Source: Bin87 sp965220265 | Lineage (GTDB): Bacteria; Chloroflexota; Dehalococcoidia; Lucifugimonadales; UBA3495 | Assembly: GCA_965220265.1 (NCBI GenBank) | Contig: CBDCPM010000004.1 | Span: forward strand, 3,720,001-3,784,000 | Direction of reading: 5' to 3' | Length of the DNA: 64,000 bases | In this document: in pieces, positions 8,849 to 17,657 of the stretch | How the letters are laid out: every line of letters begins with the position of its first letter | Position numbering within the stretch: position 1 is the stretch's first letter | Notes under the pieces: generated by a model | Seen by the model: only the letters and a program-made list of their open reading frames with translations | Told to the model about the DNA's origin: nothing | The model's database searches: none | Translations under genes and position numbers: made by a program

Positions 8849-9235
8849 TCACGCCCTCGAGAGGATTTCAGCGTCGGCGATGTAATCGGTCGTTTCTCTG
8901 ATCCGCCGCTCGGTTTGCGGGTTGCAACGTCCGTCGTAGAAGCAAGCGCCGTGGAGTTGTCCGAGGCGGCTGTAGTAACGACCCAGGAGCGTCCGGGCTT
9001 CCGGTTCCCGGTGTGCCAGAGCATCCAACTCGTCGGTGGTCCTTGCGGTGGTGACTGGCTCTTCGCCGGTACTGGCCAGGATGAGGGCGTCGGTGGCGCG
9101 TTTTGTGGCGCACCATGCCTTTTCGGCCGCGTCTCGTATGTCGCCTTCTTCAAGGCGTTCGACGGCTTGGCCGTGGACTTGCTGCGCATCGGCAAAGAGC
9201 TCGGAGACGCGATCCAGGATCGAAGTGGCGGTCAA
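8849..9235 (-). CDS. PaREP1/HEPN-like small helical protein
   Basis: 128 residues, mostly helical. The segment GDIRDAAEKAWCATKRATDA (about residues 31-50) and the downstream GRYYSRLGQLHG ... ERRIRETTDYI pattern resemble PaREP1/HEPN-type proteins. Such proteins are often of unknown function or act with nucleotidyltransferase partners; no partner is adjacent here. The start is a TTG at 9233-9235 with a GGAGG box 9 nt upstream on the minus strand. No signal peptide or membrane segment. The family assignment is from motif memory only. Confidence 0.72.
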   Translation of the reverse strand: MTATSILDRVSELFADAQQVHGQAVERLEEGDIRDAAEKAWCATKRATDALILASTGEEPVTTARTTDELDALAHREPEARTLLGRYYSRLGQLHGACFYDGRCNPQTERRIRETTDYIADAEILSRA

Positions 9236-9352
9236 TTATGGGTTCCTCCATCGCGGTGCGAGCATGTTATCAGTTCGGAGTGGGCGAAGAAACAGGGTGT
9301 TGTTCTCACCCCTGCGCGATCTCGTGGCACCGGAAGCCGTCGCTGCGCCGTC

Positions 9353-9386
9353 GAGATTGCCACGTCGCTGCTCCGCTCGCAATGAC
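9353..9386 (-). repeat. Dispersed intergenic repeat (family A)
   Basis: Inverted copy of the family A repeat, reading gagattgccacg...gctcgcaatgac on the plus strand. It lies in the gap between the PaREP1-like gene and the LLM oxidoreductase. Confidence 0.8.
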
Positions 9387-9406
9387 ACGCCTGGTACATT
9401 TACATC

Positions 9407-10324
9407 CTAATCATCCACCTTCGGAAACACTTCCTGCACCAGAGCATCCATCGTGTCCAGCAGTTGCTGCAGGTTGCCGCACTCGTGGCAGTTGATCTGG
9501 AACTCCTCCAAGCCGGCTTCCTGCCGGTAGCGGTTCATATCCGACGCTATCTGCTCGGTGGTGCCCATCCCCGCTGGCCGGTCGCTCCCCGAGCTGGAAA
9601 CGCCGGTGATGCTGCTGATGGTCACCCGGAAGCTCATCCGCACCCGCGGCGGTTCCTCCCGGCCGATCTCGGCGGACACGTCCTTGAGGTACTGCCGGTT
9701 GCTGATCAGGCTCGGTAGCGCCGTGGGCGTCGGCTGCCAAACCTCCGCGAACCGGGCCGCCCGCCGCAGCGAAGCGTGGCTGGAGCCGCCGATCCAGATG
9801 GGCGGATGCGGCTGCTGCACCGGCTTGGGGCTGGTGTACAGCCCGTCGAATGAGAAAAACCTCCCGTGAAAGGTCACCGGGTCCGGTTCCCAGCACGCTT
9901 TCCACAGGCGCAGATACTCGTTGGTGCGCGCTCCTCGCTCCCGGTGCGGCACGTCCAGCGCGGCGTACTCGGTCTCGTTCCAGCCCGAACCCACGCCCAC
10001 GATGGCCCGCCCGCCAGACATCTGGTCCAGCGTGGCAACCATCTTGGCCGTCACCACCGGGTTGCGGTACGGCATGATCAGCACCGATGTCCCCAGCCCA
10101 ATTTTCGACGTGCGCGACGCCACGTAGGCCAGCGACATCAGCGGGTCGTACACCTGCCGCCACGGCTCGCTCCGCGCCGAATCGTCGACAATCACATGGT
10201 CGTTGACGAACACGGCGTCAAACCCCAGTTCCTCCGCCTTTATCGCCGTCTCGAGGATCCCCTGCGCCGTGGCCGGAAACCCCAGGTAGTCCGCGTTGGG
10301 CAACCGGAATGAATACTTGACCAT
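9407..10324 (-). CDS. LLM class (luciferase-like) F420-type oxidoreductase
   Basis: 305 residues of the luciferase-like monooxygenase superfamily, with the TIM-barrel pattern of F420-dependent members: AEELGFDAVFVNDH near residue 32, TSKIGLGTSVLIMPYRNPV near 75, RAIVGVGSGWNETEY near 105 and PPIWIGGSS near 180. It would use reduced F420 or FMN to oxidise or hydroxylate a substrate that cannot be deduced. It has its own promoter region, shared with the divergent solute-binding-like gene at 10497, where a three-copy tandem repeat is found. Confidence 0.93.
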   Translation of the reverse strand: MVKYSFRLPNADYLGFPATAQGILETAIKAEELGFDAVFVNDHVIVDDSARSEPWRQVYDPLMSLAYVASRTSKIGLGTSVLIMPYRNPVVTAKMVATLDQMSGGRAIVGVGSGWNETEYAALDVPHRERGARTNEYLRLWKACWEPDPVTFHGRFFSFDGLYTSPKPVQQPHPPIWIGGSSHASLRRAARFAEVWQPTPTALPSLISNRQYLKDVSAEIGREEPPRVRMSFRVTISSITGVSSSGSDRPAGMGTTEQIASDMNRYRQEAGLEEFQINCHECGNLQQLLDTMDALVQEVFPKVDD

Positions 10325-10330
10325 TCGATA

Positions 10331-10380
10331 CCGCCTTCAGATCGCGCCCGTCTTCAGATAACACCCGTCTTCAGATAGCA
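10331..10380. promoter_or_regulatory. Three tandem ~17-bp repeats in a divergent promoter region
   Basis: Units 10331-10346, 10347-10363 and 10364-10380 share ccgtcttcagata; the second and third are nearly identical (cccgtcttcagataaca / cccgtcttcagatagca) and the first is diverged. They start 7 bp upstream of the LLM oxidoreductase ATG and lie between two divergent genes, so they could be operator sites or part of the leader. No regulator is encoded next to them. Confidence 0.45.
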
Positions 10381-10496
10381 ACCAGTTTTCGGCGTCATCA
10401 TATTGCCAACGTCAAGTTGAAACAAGGGTGAGCATCGAGGATAATCCCGTTACCAAACCATGCAATTTACGAAACCTTGCCACGTGGAGGCCCTTG

Positions 10497-11384
10497 ATGT
10501 CCAAGTTCCGTATCGTCCCCCACGGCCGCCTGCAGGAATGGGTCGCCGAGGAGCACGGCTACTTCGCCGACGAGGGCCTCGACTACGAGTTCGTCGCGTC
10601 CAACCGGCCTGACGAGACGCTCAACCCCTCGGTCGATTCCGCCGAGGGCGCGCCCACGGCGATCAAGCGCGGCGCCTTCGAGTCCATGGAGTCCGGCCGC
10701 GCCTGCGAGATCAGCTCCGCCTGCCACTGGGCGGTGGGCATGGCCGCCAGCGCCACTCATGGCCGCATGTGGGGCCACGCCTACTCCGTCACTCCCAGCG
10801 GCATTTGGGTCGCCCCCGAGTCGCCCCTGCAGACCCCCGAGGACCTGGCCGGCGTGGAAGTTGCCGTGGGTTTCCACTCCGGCAGCCACTTCTCCGCCCT
10901 CCAGGCCCTGGAGAGCATCCTGCCTCGCGACCGGATCAGCATGCAGTTCGTCGGCGGCCCGCTGGACCGGCTGCAGCTTGCCCTGGATCGGCGCGTGCCG
11001 GCGGCCAACGTCTTCGGCGCGCCCGGCTACGTGCTGGAACAGCAGGGCTTCCGCAAGCTGGTCGACACCAGTTTCATGATCGGCTTCCTCATCAACGGCG
11101 ACGCCACTGATGACCAGCTGCGGGCCTACTTCAACGCCCTCCGGCGCGCCCAGCGCGAGACCGACGCCGCCAAGGAGCGCTACCAGCGCTACTTCCTCGA
11201 GGAACTGCCTCAGCGCTACCACCCGCTCTTCGACCACCGCCGGGCCGGCATCGGCGAGCGCCTGGTATTCGAGCCCTACACCCGGGAGATGTTCGACCGC
11301 ACCCACCGCTGGATGCTCGACTGGCAAATCTTCCCCGAAAACCAAACCGGCAACGCAACCTACGAAGAAGCGGTGGCGGTCTGA
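10497..11384 (+). CDS. Solute-binding-like protein (NMT1/4,5-dihydroxyphthalate decarboxylase-like fold)
   Basis: 295 residues with a type II periplasmic-binding fold: EEHGYFADEGLDYEF near residue 15, the sensor-like TPEDLAGVEVAVGFHSGSHF near 115 and a C-terminal helical region. It resembles NMT1/THI5-like binding proteins. No signal peptide or lipobox is present, so it may be a cytoplasmic enzyme or sensor rather than a transporter component, and no permease genes are adjacent. The start is ATG 10497 with GGAGG 6 nt upstream; an in-frame start 69 bp earlier lacks a ribosome site. It is distantly related in fold to the product of 12571-13506. Confidence 0.82.
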   Translation: MSKFRIVPHGRLQEWVAEEHGYFADEGLDYEFVASNRPDETLNPSVDSAEGAPTAIKRGAFESMESGRACEISSACHWAVGMAASATHGRMWGHAYSVTPSGIWVAPESPLQTPEDLAGVEVAVGFHSGSHFSALQALESILPRDRISMQFVGGPLDRLQLALDRRVPAANVFGAPGYVLEQQGFRKLVDTSFMIGFLINGDATDDQLRAYFNALRRAQRETDAAKERYQRYFLEELPQRYHPLFDHRRAGIGERLVFEPYTREMFDRTHRWMLDWQIFPENQTGNATYEEAVAV

Positions 11385-11412
11385 TCGCAAACAGCGATCT
11401 CCCATACAGAGG

Positions 11413-11437
11413 CGGGGACGCAAATGTTGCGCCCCCG
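11413..11437 (+). terminator. Candidate hairpin terminator
   Basis: An 11-bp stem with one mismatch (cggggacgcaa / ttgcgcccccg) and a 3-nt loop follows the solute-binding-like gene by 28 bp. The T-run after it is weak, so termination is likely but not certain. Confidence 0.45.
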
Positions 11438-11478
11438 TTAGTGTTTGCGTCTATCGTCCCCGAATGGCGGGCGACCAT

Positions 11479-11823
11479 TTACGTTTCCAGAGCTTTTGCC
11501 AACTTCTCCAAGGTAGTTTGGGTATCCAGCGCGGAGCGTCGCGCTAGTCCATGGAGTTGATTAAGTCTTTGAATCTGTCCCATTTCGCCTGTAGATGGGC
11601 GGTCGAATTGCATGACTTCGGCCAAATCGCCGCGCTCGTTGTAGATCTCGAGACGTGGTTGGTCAGCTACCCCGCTTTGCAACCTGCTAGACTTCCCGAT
11701 CAGAACTGAAATCGTATCTACCGATGTGGCGAACTGGTCATCAGAGACCGCTCGACTCCACTTCAGTTTCCCGTCGAAGGTCCGCTGGATCAACCCGTCC
11801 AGAATTCTGTCCAATTCATTCAT
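11479..11823 (-). CDS. Small hypothetical protein, downstream member of a coupled pair
   Basis: 114 residues, soluble and not recognised by name. It begins with a helix containing LDGLIQRTFDGKLKW, then a predicted beta-rich middle (TISVLIGKSS ... RLEIYNERGDLAEV), and ends with a helix. The layout GKLKW ... RLEI.N..G is one I associate with small proteins from plasmid or phage-related loci. Its ATG overlaps, by ATGA, the stop that the upstream membrane protein would use if a one-base indel were corrected, which supports both genes being real and coupled. Confidence 0.6.
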   Translation of the reverse strand: MNELDRILDGLIQRTFDGKLKWSRAVSDDQFATSVDTISVLIGKSSRLQSGVADQPRLEIYNERGDLAEVMQFDRPSTGEMGQIQRLNQLHGLARRSALDTQTTLEKLAKALET

Positions 11824-12343
11824 TTCGGTTCCTCCGACGGCTTCCCAAAGCCTATGGCGCTCGCGAGTTCCTCCAGCGTGCTTTGAATATCGTTGAGGCT
11901 TTCATCCAGTGAAGGCCAATCTGGAGCCTCGTCACCCTGACGAATACTGTTTCGCACGGAGTTTTCCATAGCGGTGACAATCGTCCTGGCCGTGCCAAGT
12001 TTATCCGAAGTTCAGGTTGGTCTTCTGGTGAACGGGCGATAATATCGGACAGCATCATTCTCAAGGACTGGTACTGCTCCAATGCCGCTTCCCATCGTTC
12101 AGTATCGTGCAACAGTTTAATCCGTTGAATCAACGCGATCGCACGCTCAAGATCTACAGATTGCAGATGGCTCTCAATGCGATCATTGGTGGCAGTTGCT
12201 GCCTTTTCAGCAGCCCGCGAGGCTGATCTCGCACCCCACGCTACGTAGATGGTGGCAATCAATCCAACGGTTGATATCACCACTCCCGATATGCTGGCCC
12301 AGCTACCTGCATTCACTAGCAAAGCGTCCATGTCTAGTAACAA
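11820..12343 (-). pseudogene. Membrane-anchored coiled-coil protein with a frameshift
   Basis: The N-terminus (start 12343) has a single membrane segment around SGVVISTVGLIATIYVAWGA (residues 19-38) and then long helices with coiled-coil character (ASRAAEKAATATNDRIESHL). As read, the frame runs to 11852 with an odd basic tail. Shifting the frame by one base near 12003 gives instead an acidic helical tail ending GFGKPSEEPK and a TGA at 11820-11822 that overlaps the next gene's ATG by 4 bp. I therefore infer that the intact gene ended at 11820 and that one base is missing near 12003, by mutation or sequencing error. Function unknown. Confidence 0.62.
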
Positions 12344-12482
12344 ATGTAGTTGCTAGAGCTCATAAAATCGAGCCAAAAGTGTTAGCAAAGCAGGGTCTTT
12401 CGATTGTTGTCGCCAGGGATGCGGCGATGTGCCAGTCGTCGGGCGACGCAACCGCGGTCGGCAAAAGCCCGCGCTACGGCAA

Positions 12483-12511
12483 CGAGATTGCCACGCTTCG
12501 CTCGCAATGAC
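12483..12511 (-). repeat. Dispersed intergenic repeat (family A)
   Basis: Inverted copy (cgagattgccacgcttcgct then cgcaatgac) in the 12344-12570 gap. The rest of that gap holds no visible gene. Confidence 0.8.
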
Positions 12512-12570
12512 AGTTAGGGAAATCGAAAGACCCTGGTCAGCAAGGTACAGAGCGTGCGCGCCGCACTTTG

Positions 12571-13506
12571 TTACCGCAGCCCCAGCGTCTCCTCCGGGAA
12601 CAGTTCGTCGACGGCGACGGCCTCCGGTATCACCTTCTGCTCCACGTTGAATCCCACGAACGTCTCCAGCGTCTTCCTCGAACTCTCGACGCCGTATGGA
12701 ATCGGGTCTTCGCCCACCATGTCCACCATTTTGTGCAGCACCCGGTCCTCCGGTCCCGCGGCATCTCCCGAGCGCAGCTTCCCCAGGTAGAGGGCCCTGG
12801 CTGTGTTGAATGTCTCGAACAGCTCCCCCGCCAGGTCGGGGTTGGCATCCAGCGCGGCGTTCTTGACCACCAGCATGTGGCTGATCGGATAGACGCCCGT
12901 CTCCCGGTGCCACGCGGCATCGGCGGCATCCGGCTCGGCGAACAACGGCCGGATGTCCGGCGAGTCCACCGGCCCCGCGCCGATGGCCGCGTCGATCTCG
13001 CCCGACAGCAGCATCTCGCCCAGGTTGTTGTTGGACGACGACACCACGTTGGCCGGCGCGACGTACTCCGCCACGTGCTCGTCGCCCGACAGCACCCACG
13101 TCACCGCGTCCAGGTCCACCCCGTACCGGGTCTGCAGCAGGCCCCGCGTCCAGACGCCCGGCGTCAGCGTGTAGCTGCGCACCCCGAAACGCTTGCCCTC
13201 CAGGTCCTTCGGCGACTCGATCCCGCTCTTTCGGTTCACCACGATGCCGCCGTGGTAGAAGGCCCGGGTCAGGAAGATGGGCACGCCGGTGAACTGCTTG
13301 CCATGCGCTCGGGCACACAGGTACGTGGACAGCGCCATCTCCGCCACGTCAAACTCCAGCTCCCGCACCATCCGCCGGAAGATGCTGGTAACCGGCGACA
13401 CCTCGATCTGTTCCATGCTGAACGCCGGCGACGTGATCGTGCCGTCCTTCAGCGGCGTCGTGTGCCCGTAGTTGCCCACGGCCGTGCGCAATACCAGGTC
13501 GCTCAT
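12571..13506 (-). CDS. 4,5-dihydroxyphthalate decarboxylase-like / solute-binding-like protein
   Basis: 311 residues resembling the Pht5 4,5-dihydroxyphthalate decarboxylase-like family, which has a periplasmic-binding-protein fold. Family landmarks are an early TTPLKDGTI, then IFRRMVRELEFDVAEMALST near residue 43, PIFLTRAFYHGGIVVN near 75 and VRSYTLTPGVWTRGLLQTRYGV near 107. No signal peptide is present. The start ATG at 13504-13506 has a GGGAGG box 7 nt upstream. Members may decarboxylate aromatics, or bind ligands as NMT1-like proteins do. No transporter partner is nearby, so an enzymatic or sensory role is as likely as transport. Confidence 0.82.
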   Translation of the reverse strand: MSDLVLRTAVGNYGHTTPLKDGTITSPAFSMEQIEVSPVTSIFRRMVRELEFDVAEMALSTYLCARAHGKQFTGVPIFLTRAFYHGGIVVNRKSGIESPKDLEGKRFGVRSYTLTPGVWTRGLLQTRYGVDLDAVTWVLSGDEHVAEYVAPANVVSSSNNNLGEMLLSGEIDAAIGAGPVDSPDIRPLFAEPDAADAAWHRETGVYPISHMLVVKNAALDANPDLAGELFETFNTARALYLGKLRSGDAAGPEDRVLHKMVDMVGEDPIPYGVESSRKTLETFVGFNVEQKVIPEAVAVDELFPEETLGLR

Positions 13507-13637
13507 CTTTCTGCCTCCCGTGCGTTCCTCATGTTCGGTCCGGACGCCGTATCGCCGGCCCGCTCATCATCTCCCAAATCGGGGCCGCCCGCAAATCGAC
13601 GCTGTGTGTCATCTGGACATTTTCGGTGTTCCTCTCC

Positions 13638-13667
13638 GTCATCGCGAGCGAAGCGCGGCAGTCCCGC
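13638..13667 (+). repeat. Dispersed intergenic repeat (family A)
   Basis: Copy reading cgtcatcgcgagcgaagcgc then ggcagtcccg. Confidence 0.8.
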
Positions 13668-13796
13668 AGTCGCCGCAGCAAACCTCGCGGCAGCGGGGTT
13701 GCTACGCCGTTGCTCACCTCTGCGTTGCCAGGCAGCCGCACCCGAATTCGCCATCCTGATGATACCCACCTCATGGACACTCACGTTGCCAAAACT

Positions 13797-13826
13797 GTCA
13801 TTGCGAGCGAAGCGCGGCAATCTCGT
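13797..13826 (+). repeat. Dispersed intergenic repeat (family A)
   Basis: Copy reading gtcattgcgagcgaagcgcg then gcaatctcg, the closest here to the family consensus. Confidence 0.85.
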
Positions 13827-14450
13827 CGGGGCAACGATGGTCGCCCCGTTGCTGCGCGCCTCGCGATGACAAACTGGGTACGCGTGAGTGACACCCACCC
13901 CTTGCGCTGAACCGATCATCAGTTCTATAATAGTCCCGTCAGGCAATCCCGCCGCCAGGCCAGCGGCGTCGCCAAACCTACATCCGAATAGCTAGGCGAT
14001 ACGGTTTCGGGTCGGCAACGGCCCCAGTCGGTTCTTCGCATCTTGGTCGCCAGCGGCCGCTACCCTCTCTTTATTCGACGGGGCGGCCGAGTGTCGACCC
14101 TGCGGGTGTCACCTCCGCCCCGTGCCGCAAGGCACCGGTCTCATTAGCCGGCTGCCCGCGGGTCACGGAAGCTTGGGACTCAAAAACTATGCGAGCAAAA
14201 AAGTGTTGGCCGTGCTCCGACACCGTCCCGAAACCGTAACGCCTGACACCCAAATCAAACCACCAACCGCGCCACCGGAAAGCAGGAGGCAAGTTACACC
14301 GCGCCAGGCATCACCGTGACCAGACGTCGCGAGACCGGTTTTGCGAGCGCAACGCGGCGATCCAGTTGCGGCAAGGCTCGTCGTTGCCTACGCGCGGCTG
14401 CCGTACCACTGTGCTTGTCCCGATCACCAAGTCGGTACGCACGGGGACGG

Positions 14451-15170
14451 TTATGCGTCGTGAGAGTCGGCCCTGTGTTGCGAAGTCATTCTCTCCAGGG
14501 CGTTGAACGCTAACTCCTCCCCTTCCGCTTGGATGGTTTCAGCCATCCAGTCGGCAATGAGAGGTGCCGCCCTTTCGATTGCGCTTGCCAGGGCATCCCG
14601 TAGCAACTCACCGGCTGTACTGAAGCTCCAATCGTCCTCGTCCTCATCCTGTCGGCGCAGCTGTAGCTCCTCCTGGAGCGCCGGCTGAAGCGGCTTGTAG
14701 GCCTCGAACACCTTCAGGCCGAAAATATCAACAAAACCGGAATTCGGCCTGATTCGCCCTTTCCTTTCCACCAGTCGCAGGCATTCCTGCATCAGACTTT
14801 GTCTGAATTCGGCTGCAAGCTCTTCATCGACTCCCACGCCCTCCAGCAAGCTGTCTACGCTGGCGCCAAGGCCGTGGTTGTCGAATGGCTGCTCCCAATC
14901 GGTCCCGATCTCGATCATCGGGGTTATCACGATCGTTTCGAATCCTTCGTCGAAGCCCATCAGGTCGTCCATGTAGAACGAATCTTCATATCCCTTTTCC
15001 AGGATGTCATTGATCGGATCGTAACCTTCCGTCTCGACCTCGTCCGCCAGCTCGCCGACCAACGCCGTGGCAAGTTGCCGGTTTTCGCTCAGGTAGGCAG
15101 CCAACCCCTCCACCGTGGAGATTTTGCGCTCCTCGTCCTCGGGTTCCGCTGGCTCCGGCTTGTCATTCAT
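14451..15170 (-). CDS. Hypothetical acidic protein
   Basis: 239 residues, strongly acidic and without membrane segments or a signal peptide. It opens with a charged, probably disordered PEPAEPEDEERK segment, followed by helices (STVEGLAAYLSENRQLATAL) and a glycine/acid-rich middle (DDLMGFDEGFETIVITPMIE). I do not recognise the family. The start at ATG 15168-15170 (MNDKPEPAEP) is preferred to one 57 bp upstream, whose extra residues look non-native. It is divergent from gcvT; no functional link is evident. Confidence 0.7.
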   Translation of the reverse strand: MNDKPEPAEPEDEERKISTVEGLAAYLSENRQLATALVGELADEVETEGYDPINDILEKGYEDSFYMDDLMGFDEGFETIVITPMIEIGTDWEQPFDNHGLGASVDSLLEGVGVDEELAAEFRQSLMQECLRLVERKGRIRPNSGFVDIFGLKVFEAYKPLQPALQEELQLRRQDEDEDDWSFSTAGELLRDALASAIERAAPLIADWMAETIQAEGEELAFNALERMTSQHRADSHDA

Positions 15171-15437
15171 CCCTCGACTCCTGGGTGGCAACTTGTCCTG
15201 GGTGGCGACTTGGTTCGCACCATTCATTGTCGGCGTAGCCTGGCAATCTCGTCAACGCGGCGACCGCGGCGGCATCCAGCTGTCAATTGCTCAACGATGT
15301 CGACAGGAATGCCCTGTGTTTCTAGCGGCATCACGCGATGAAAGCGGGTCGTGGCAATTCTCGCATTGCGCCTCAACGGTCTTGGCGGTATCATGATTCT
15401 AAGCCTTCCGAACTTCACACCGCCGCTCGAATACATT

Positions 15438-16595
15438 ATGGCCGCTGATACCACCGTCGCAGAGAATCTCCGCACCGCGCTTTACGATACCCATGTAGCT
15501 CTTGGCGCCCGCATGGTGCCCTTCGGCGGTTGGGACATGCCGGTGCAGTACGAAGGAGTCATCGCGGAGGTCGCGGCCGTACGCAACGCAGCCGGCCTGT
15601 TTGACGTTTCGCACATGGGCCGATTGCACATCGGCGGCCCCAATGCGGCCGCGCTGCTGGACATCCTGCTCACCGGCTCCGCATCTGGCCTGCGCGTGGG
15701 TCGCGCCCGCTACTGCTTCATCTGCAATGAGCAGGGCGGCGTCATCGACGACACCATCTTTTATCGACTCTCCGAAGACGAATTCCTGCTCATTCCCAAC
15801 GCCGGCAACCGGCCCGCCGTGGCCCGCTGGTTCGACCGCCAGCTCGCCCTTCATTTCGACGGTCGCGGCGTGCACATCACCGACCGCACTATGCTCACCG
15901 GCCTCATTGCCGTGCAGGGACCCAAAGCCGTAGAGATCGTTGACCGGTTGTGCGCGGACTTCACCCTCGGCGCTCGCCTGGCCCGCAACCCGGGCCGCAC
16001 CCCCGTCCCGTCCCTGCTGCGCCCCTTCACCTGGGGCCGCGGCCATATCGACGGTCGCCGCGTCTTCGTCGGACGCACCGGATACACCGGAGAGGATGGG
16101 TTCGAACTCGCCGTCGGGTCGACCGACGTCGTCGCCATCTGGAACAAGCTCACCGAAGCCGGCGCGGTTCCCTGTGGCCTGGGAGCGCGGGACGTGCTCC
16201 GGCTGGAGGCCGGCCTTCCTCTGCACGGCCACGAGCTGTCTGACACCGTCACGCCCATTGAGGCCGGTCTCGGCCGGTTCGTGCGGCGCGACGGTGGCTA
16301 CAACGGCGCCGACGTGCTGGACCACCAGCGAGTGTACGGGACCGAACGCCGCCTGGTCGGACTGACCCTGCCGGGACGCAGCGCTCCCCGTGCCGGTTAC
16401 GACGTGTTGGCTGATGGCGAGGTGGTCGGTACCGTCGCCAGCGGCAGTTATTCGCCTACCCTGGAACGGTGCATCGCCATGGCCTTTGTCGATGCTGCAT
16501 ACGCTGCACCCGACACGGTCCTCACCGTGGACATCCGCGGGCGTCAGGCCCAGGTCGCCACGGCGGATCTGCCTTTCTACCACCGAGCCAACTAA
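15438..16595 (+). CDS. gcvT: Glycine cleavage system T protein (aminomethyltransferase)
   Basis: 385 residues of the tetrahydrofolate-dependent aminomethyltransferase that releases ammonia and passes the methylene carbon of glycine to THF. Landmarks are LGARMVPFGGWDMPVQY near residue 20, FDVSHMGRLHIGG near 54, the GRTGYTGEDGFEL motif near 215 and LGARDVLRLEAGLPLHG near 248. Length is normal for GcvT. The start is ATG 15438 (MAADTT); the frame is open for 29 codons upstream but those residues do not fit the family. gcvH follows 94 bp downstream, and gcvP is not in the window. Confidence 0.95.
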   Translation: MAADTTVAENLRTALYDTHVALGARMVPFGGWDMPVQYEGVIAEVAAVRNAAGLFDVSHMGRLHIGGPNAAALLDILLTGSASGLRVGRARYCFICNEQGGVIDDTIFYRLSEDEFLLIPNAGNRPAVARWFDRQLALHFDGRGVHITDRTMLTGLIAVQGPKAVEIVDRLCADFTLGARLARNPGRTPVPSLLRPFTWGRGHIDGRRVFVGRTGYTGEDGFELAVGSTDVVAIWNKLTEAGAVPCGLGARDVLRLEAGLPLHGHELSDTVTPIEAGLGRFVRRDGGYNGADVLDHQRVYGTERRLVGLTLPGRSAPRAGYDVLADGEVVGTVASGSYSPTLERCIAMAFVDAAYAAPDTVLTVDIRGRQAQVATADLPFYHRAN

Positions 16596-16689
16596 CGCCG
16601 ACCAGTCTTGCGCCGGTTGCCGCGGTCTGCGGCACAGTGTCGGCTGCCAAAATCGTTGACTACCCTACCCTTGGGAGGTATCAGACAAA

Positions 16690-17079
16690 GTGAATCCCGA
16701 AGACCGCAAATACTCCAGGGAGCACGAATGGGCCCTGGTTGAGGATGCCGCCGCTGGAACCGTCCTGGTCGGCATCACCCACTACGCGCAGGACCAGTTG
16801 GGCGACGTCGTGTACGTGGAGTTGCCCGACACCGGGGCCGCCGTTGGGCACATGGCCAAGATGGGGGAGATCGAATCCGTCAAGGCCGTGTCGGACCTCT
16901 ATTCGCCCGTCAGCGGCGAGGTCGCCGAAATCAACGGGCGCTTGGCCCAGGAGCCCGAACTGGTGAATACCGATCCCTTCGGCGGCGGTTGGATGCTGCG
17001 GGTACGGATGAGCGATCCCGCCGAGTTGGATGCGCTCCTCGATGTAGGCAGTTACAACGAGTACCTAGGCGGTCTGTAG
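16690..17079 (+). CDS. gcvH: Glycine cleavage system H protein
   Basis: 129-residue lipoyl carrier of the glycine cleavage complex. The lipoylation site lies in GEIESVKAVSDLYSPVSGEV (the K near residue 63), and the family start YSREHEWALVE is intact. Translation starts at GTG 16690, with a GGGAGG box about 9 nt upstream. It is followed by a strong terminator at 17163, so gcvT-gcvH form a two-gene unit. Confidence 0.96.
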   Translation: MNPEDRKYSREHEWALVEDAAAGTVLVGITHYAQDQLGDVVYVELPDTGAAVGHMAKMGEIESVKAVSDLYSPVSGEVAEINGRLAQEPELVNTDPFGGGWMLRVRMSDPAELDALLDVGSYNEYLGGL

Positions 17080-17162
17080 CCACCGAAGCCTACCCGCAAT
17101 CTAACACCGTGTGACGGCGGCCGACGCATTTCGTTGGCAATCCTGTAACGTTGAAAAACTGG

Positions 17163-17193
17163 AGCCGGTCTCGCCAGAGACCGGCTTTCTTTT
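17163..17193 (+). terminator. Rho-independent terminator after gcvTH
   Basis: Perfect 10-bp stem agccggtctc / gagaccggct with a gcca loop and a ttctttt tail, 83 bp after the gcvH stop. Confidence 0.9.
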
Positions 17194-17447
17194 ACCGATC
17201 GGGTTCTGCGGGCTTCCGCCCCTGGGTGGCTGCCGTTGGGGCGTTCTCGTAGCCGCGCGCGGGTCCGCTTGAGATCCAGCGACCACGGGGATCCTGGCGC
17301 CCCTCCTTTCACAAAGAACACCCTGCACTGAATGTGATCTTACAGTTTAAACGGACGATGCCTGGCTTTCACGCCGACGCTTCCAACATTGCGGAACTGC
17401 CGGCCCAACCGGAAATGAGCTCTGCGGCCGCGCTCCAGTAAGGCCAC

Positions 17448-17657
17448 CTATTTGCCCTGGCGTGTTTTCAATGCTTCAATGGCACCCGACGCTTCGGGTC
17501 GTACGGAATCGTGGTACGACAGGGGCATTTCTCCTGGGCTGACCTCCCAGCATGTCATCGCGAACAGCATTCCCATCAACGCCAACCGCCACGAGTTTCT
17601 GAGCAGCAGCGCCATGCGCTGGGTGGTGGTTGTCGCGTTTTTGTGACCAATCTGCAT
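17448..17657 (-). CDS. Possible small membrane protein
   Basis: 69 residues with one hydrophobic segment (WRLALMGMLFAMTCWEV, about residues 28-44) and a polar tail. On the minus strand an AGGAGG box lies 11 nt before the ATG at 17655-17657. It has no recognisable family and may be spurious. No partner gene is adjacent. Confidence 0.35.
   Translation of the reverse strand: MQIGHKNATTTTQRMALLLRNSWRLALMGMLFAMTCWEVSPGEMPLSYHDSVRPEASGAIEALKTRQGK

Larger units (their letters stand above)
13507..14450. other. Non-coding interval with two family A repeats
   Basis: No convincing gene in about 940 bp. Two family A repeats lie at 13638-13667 and 13797-13826. A short GNRA-capped hairpin (gtgcc-gcaa-ggcac) is at about 14127-14140; I cannot assign it to a known RNA class. 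Short open frames here have no ribosome site or family resemblance. Confidence 0.5.

Noticed and set aside
12568..13869. 433-codon plus-strand open frame opposite the Pht5-like gene
   Set aside because: Antisense shadow, Arg/His-rich and without motif; it also runs through dispersed repeats.
14101..14200. Possible riboswitch near gcvT
   Set aside because: The GNRA-capped hairpin does not fit glycine, SAM or cobalamin riboswitch patterns I know, and it lies over 1.2 kb from gcvT with a gene between.
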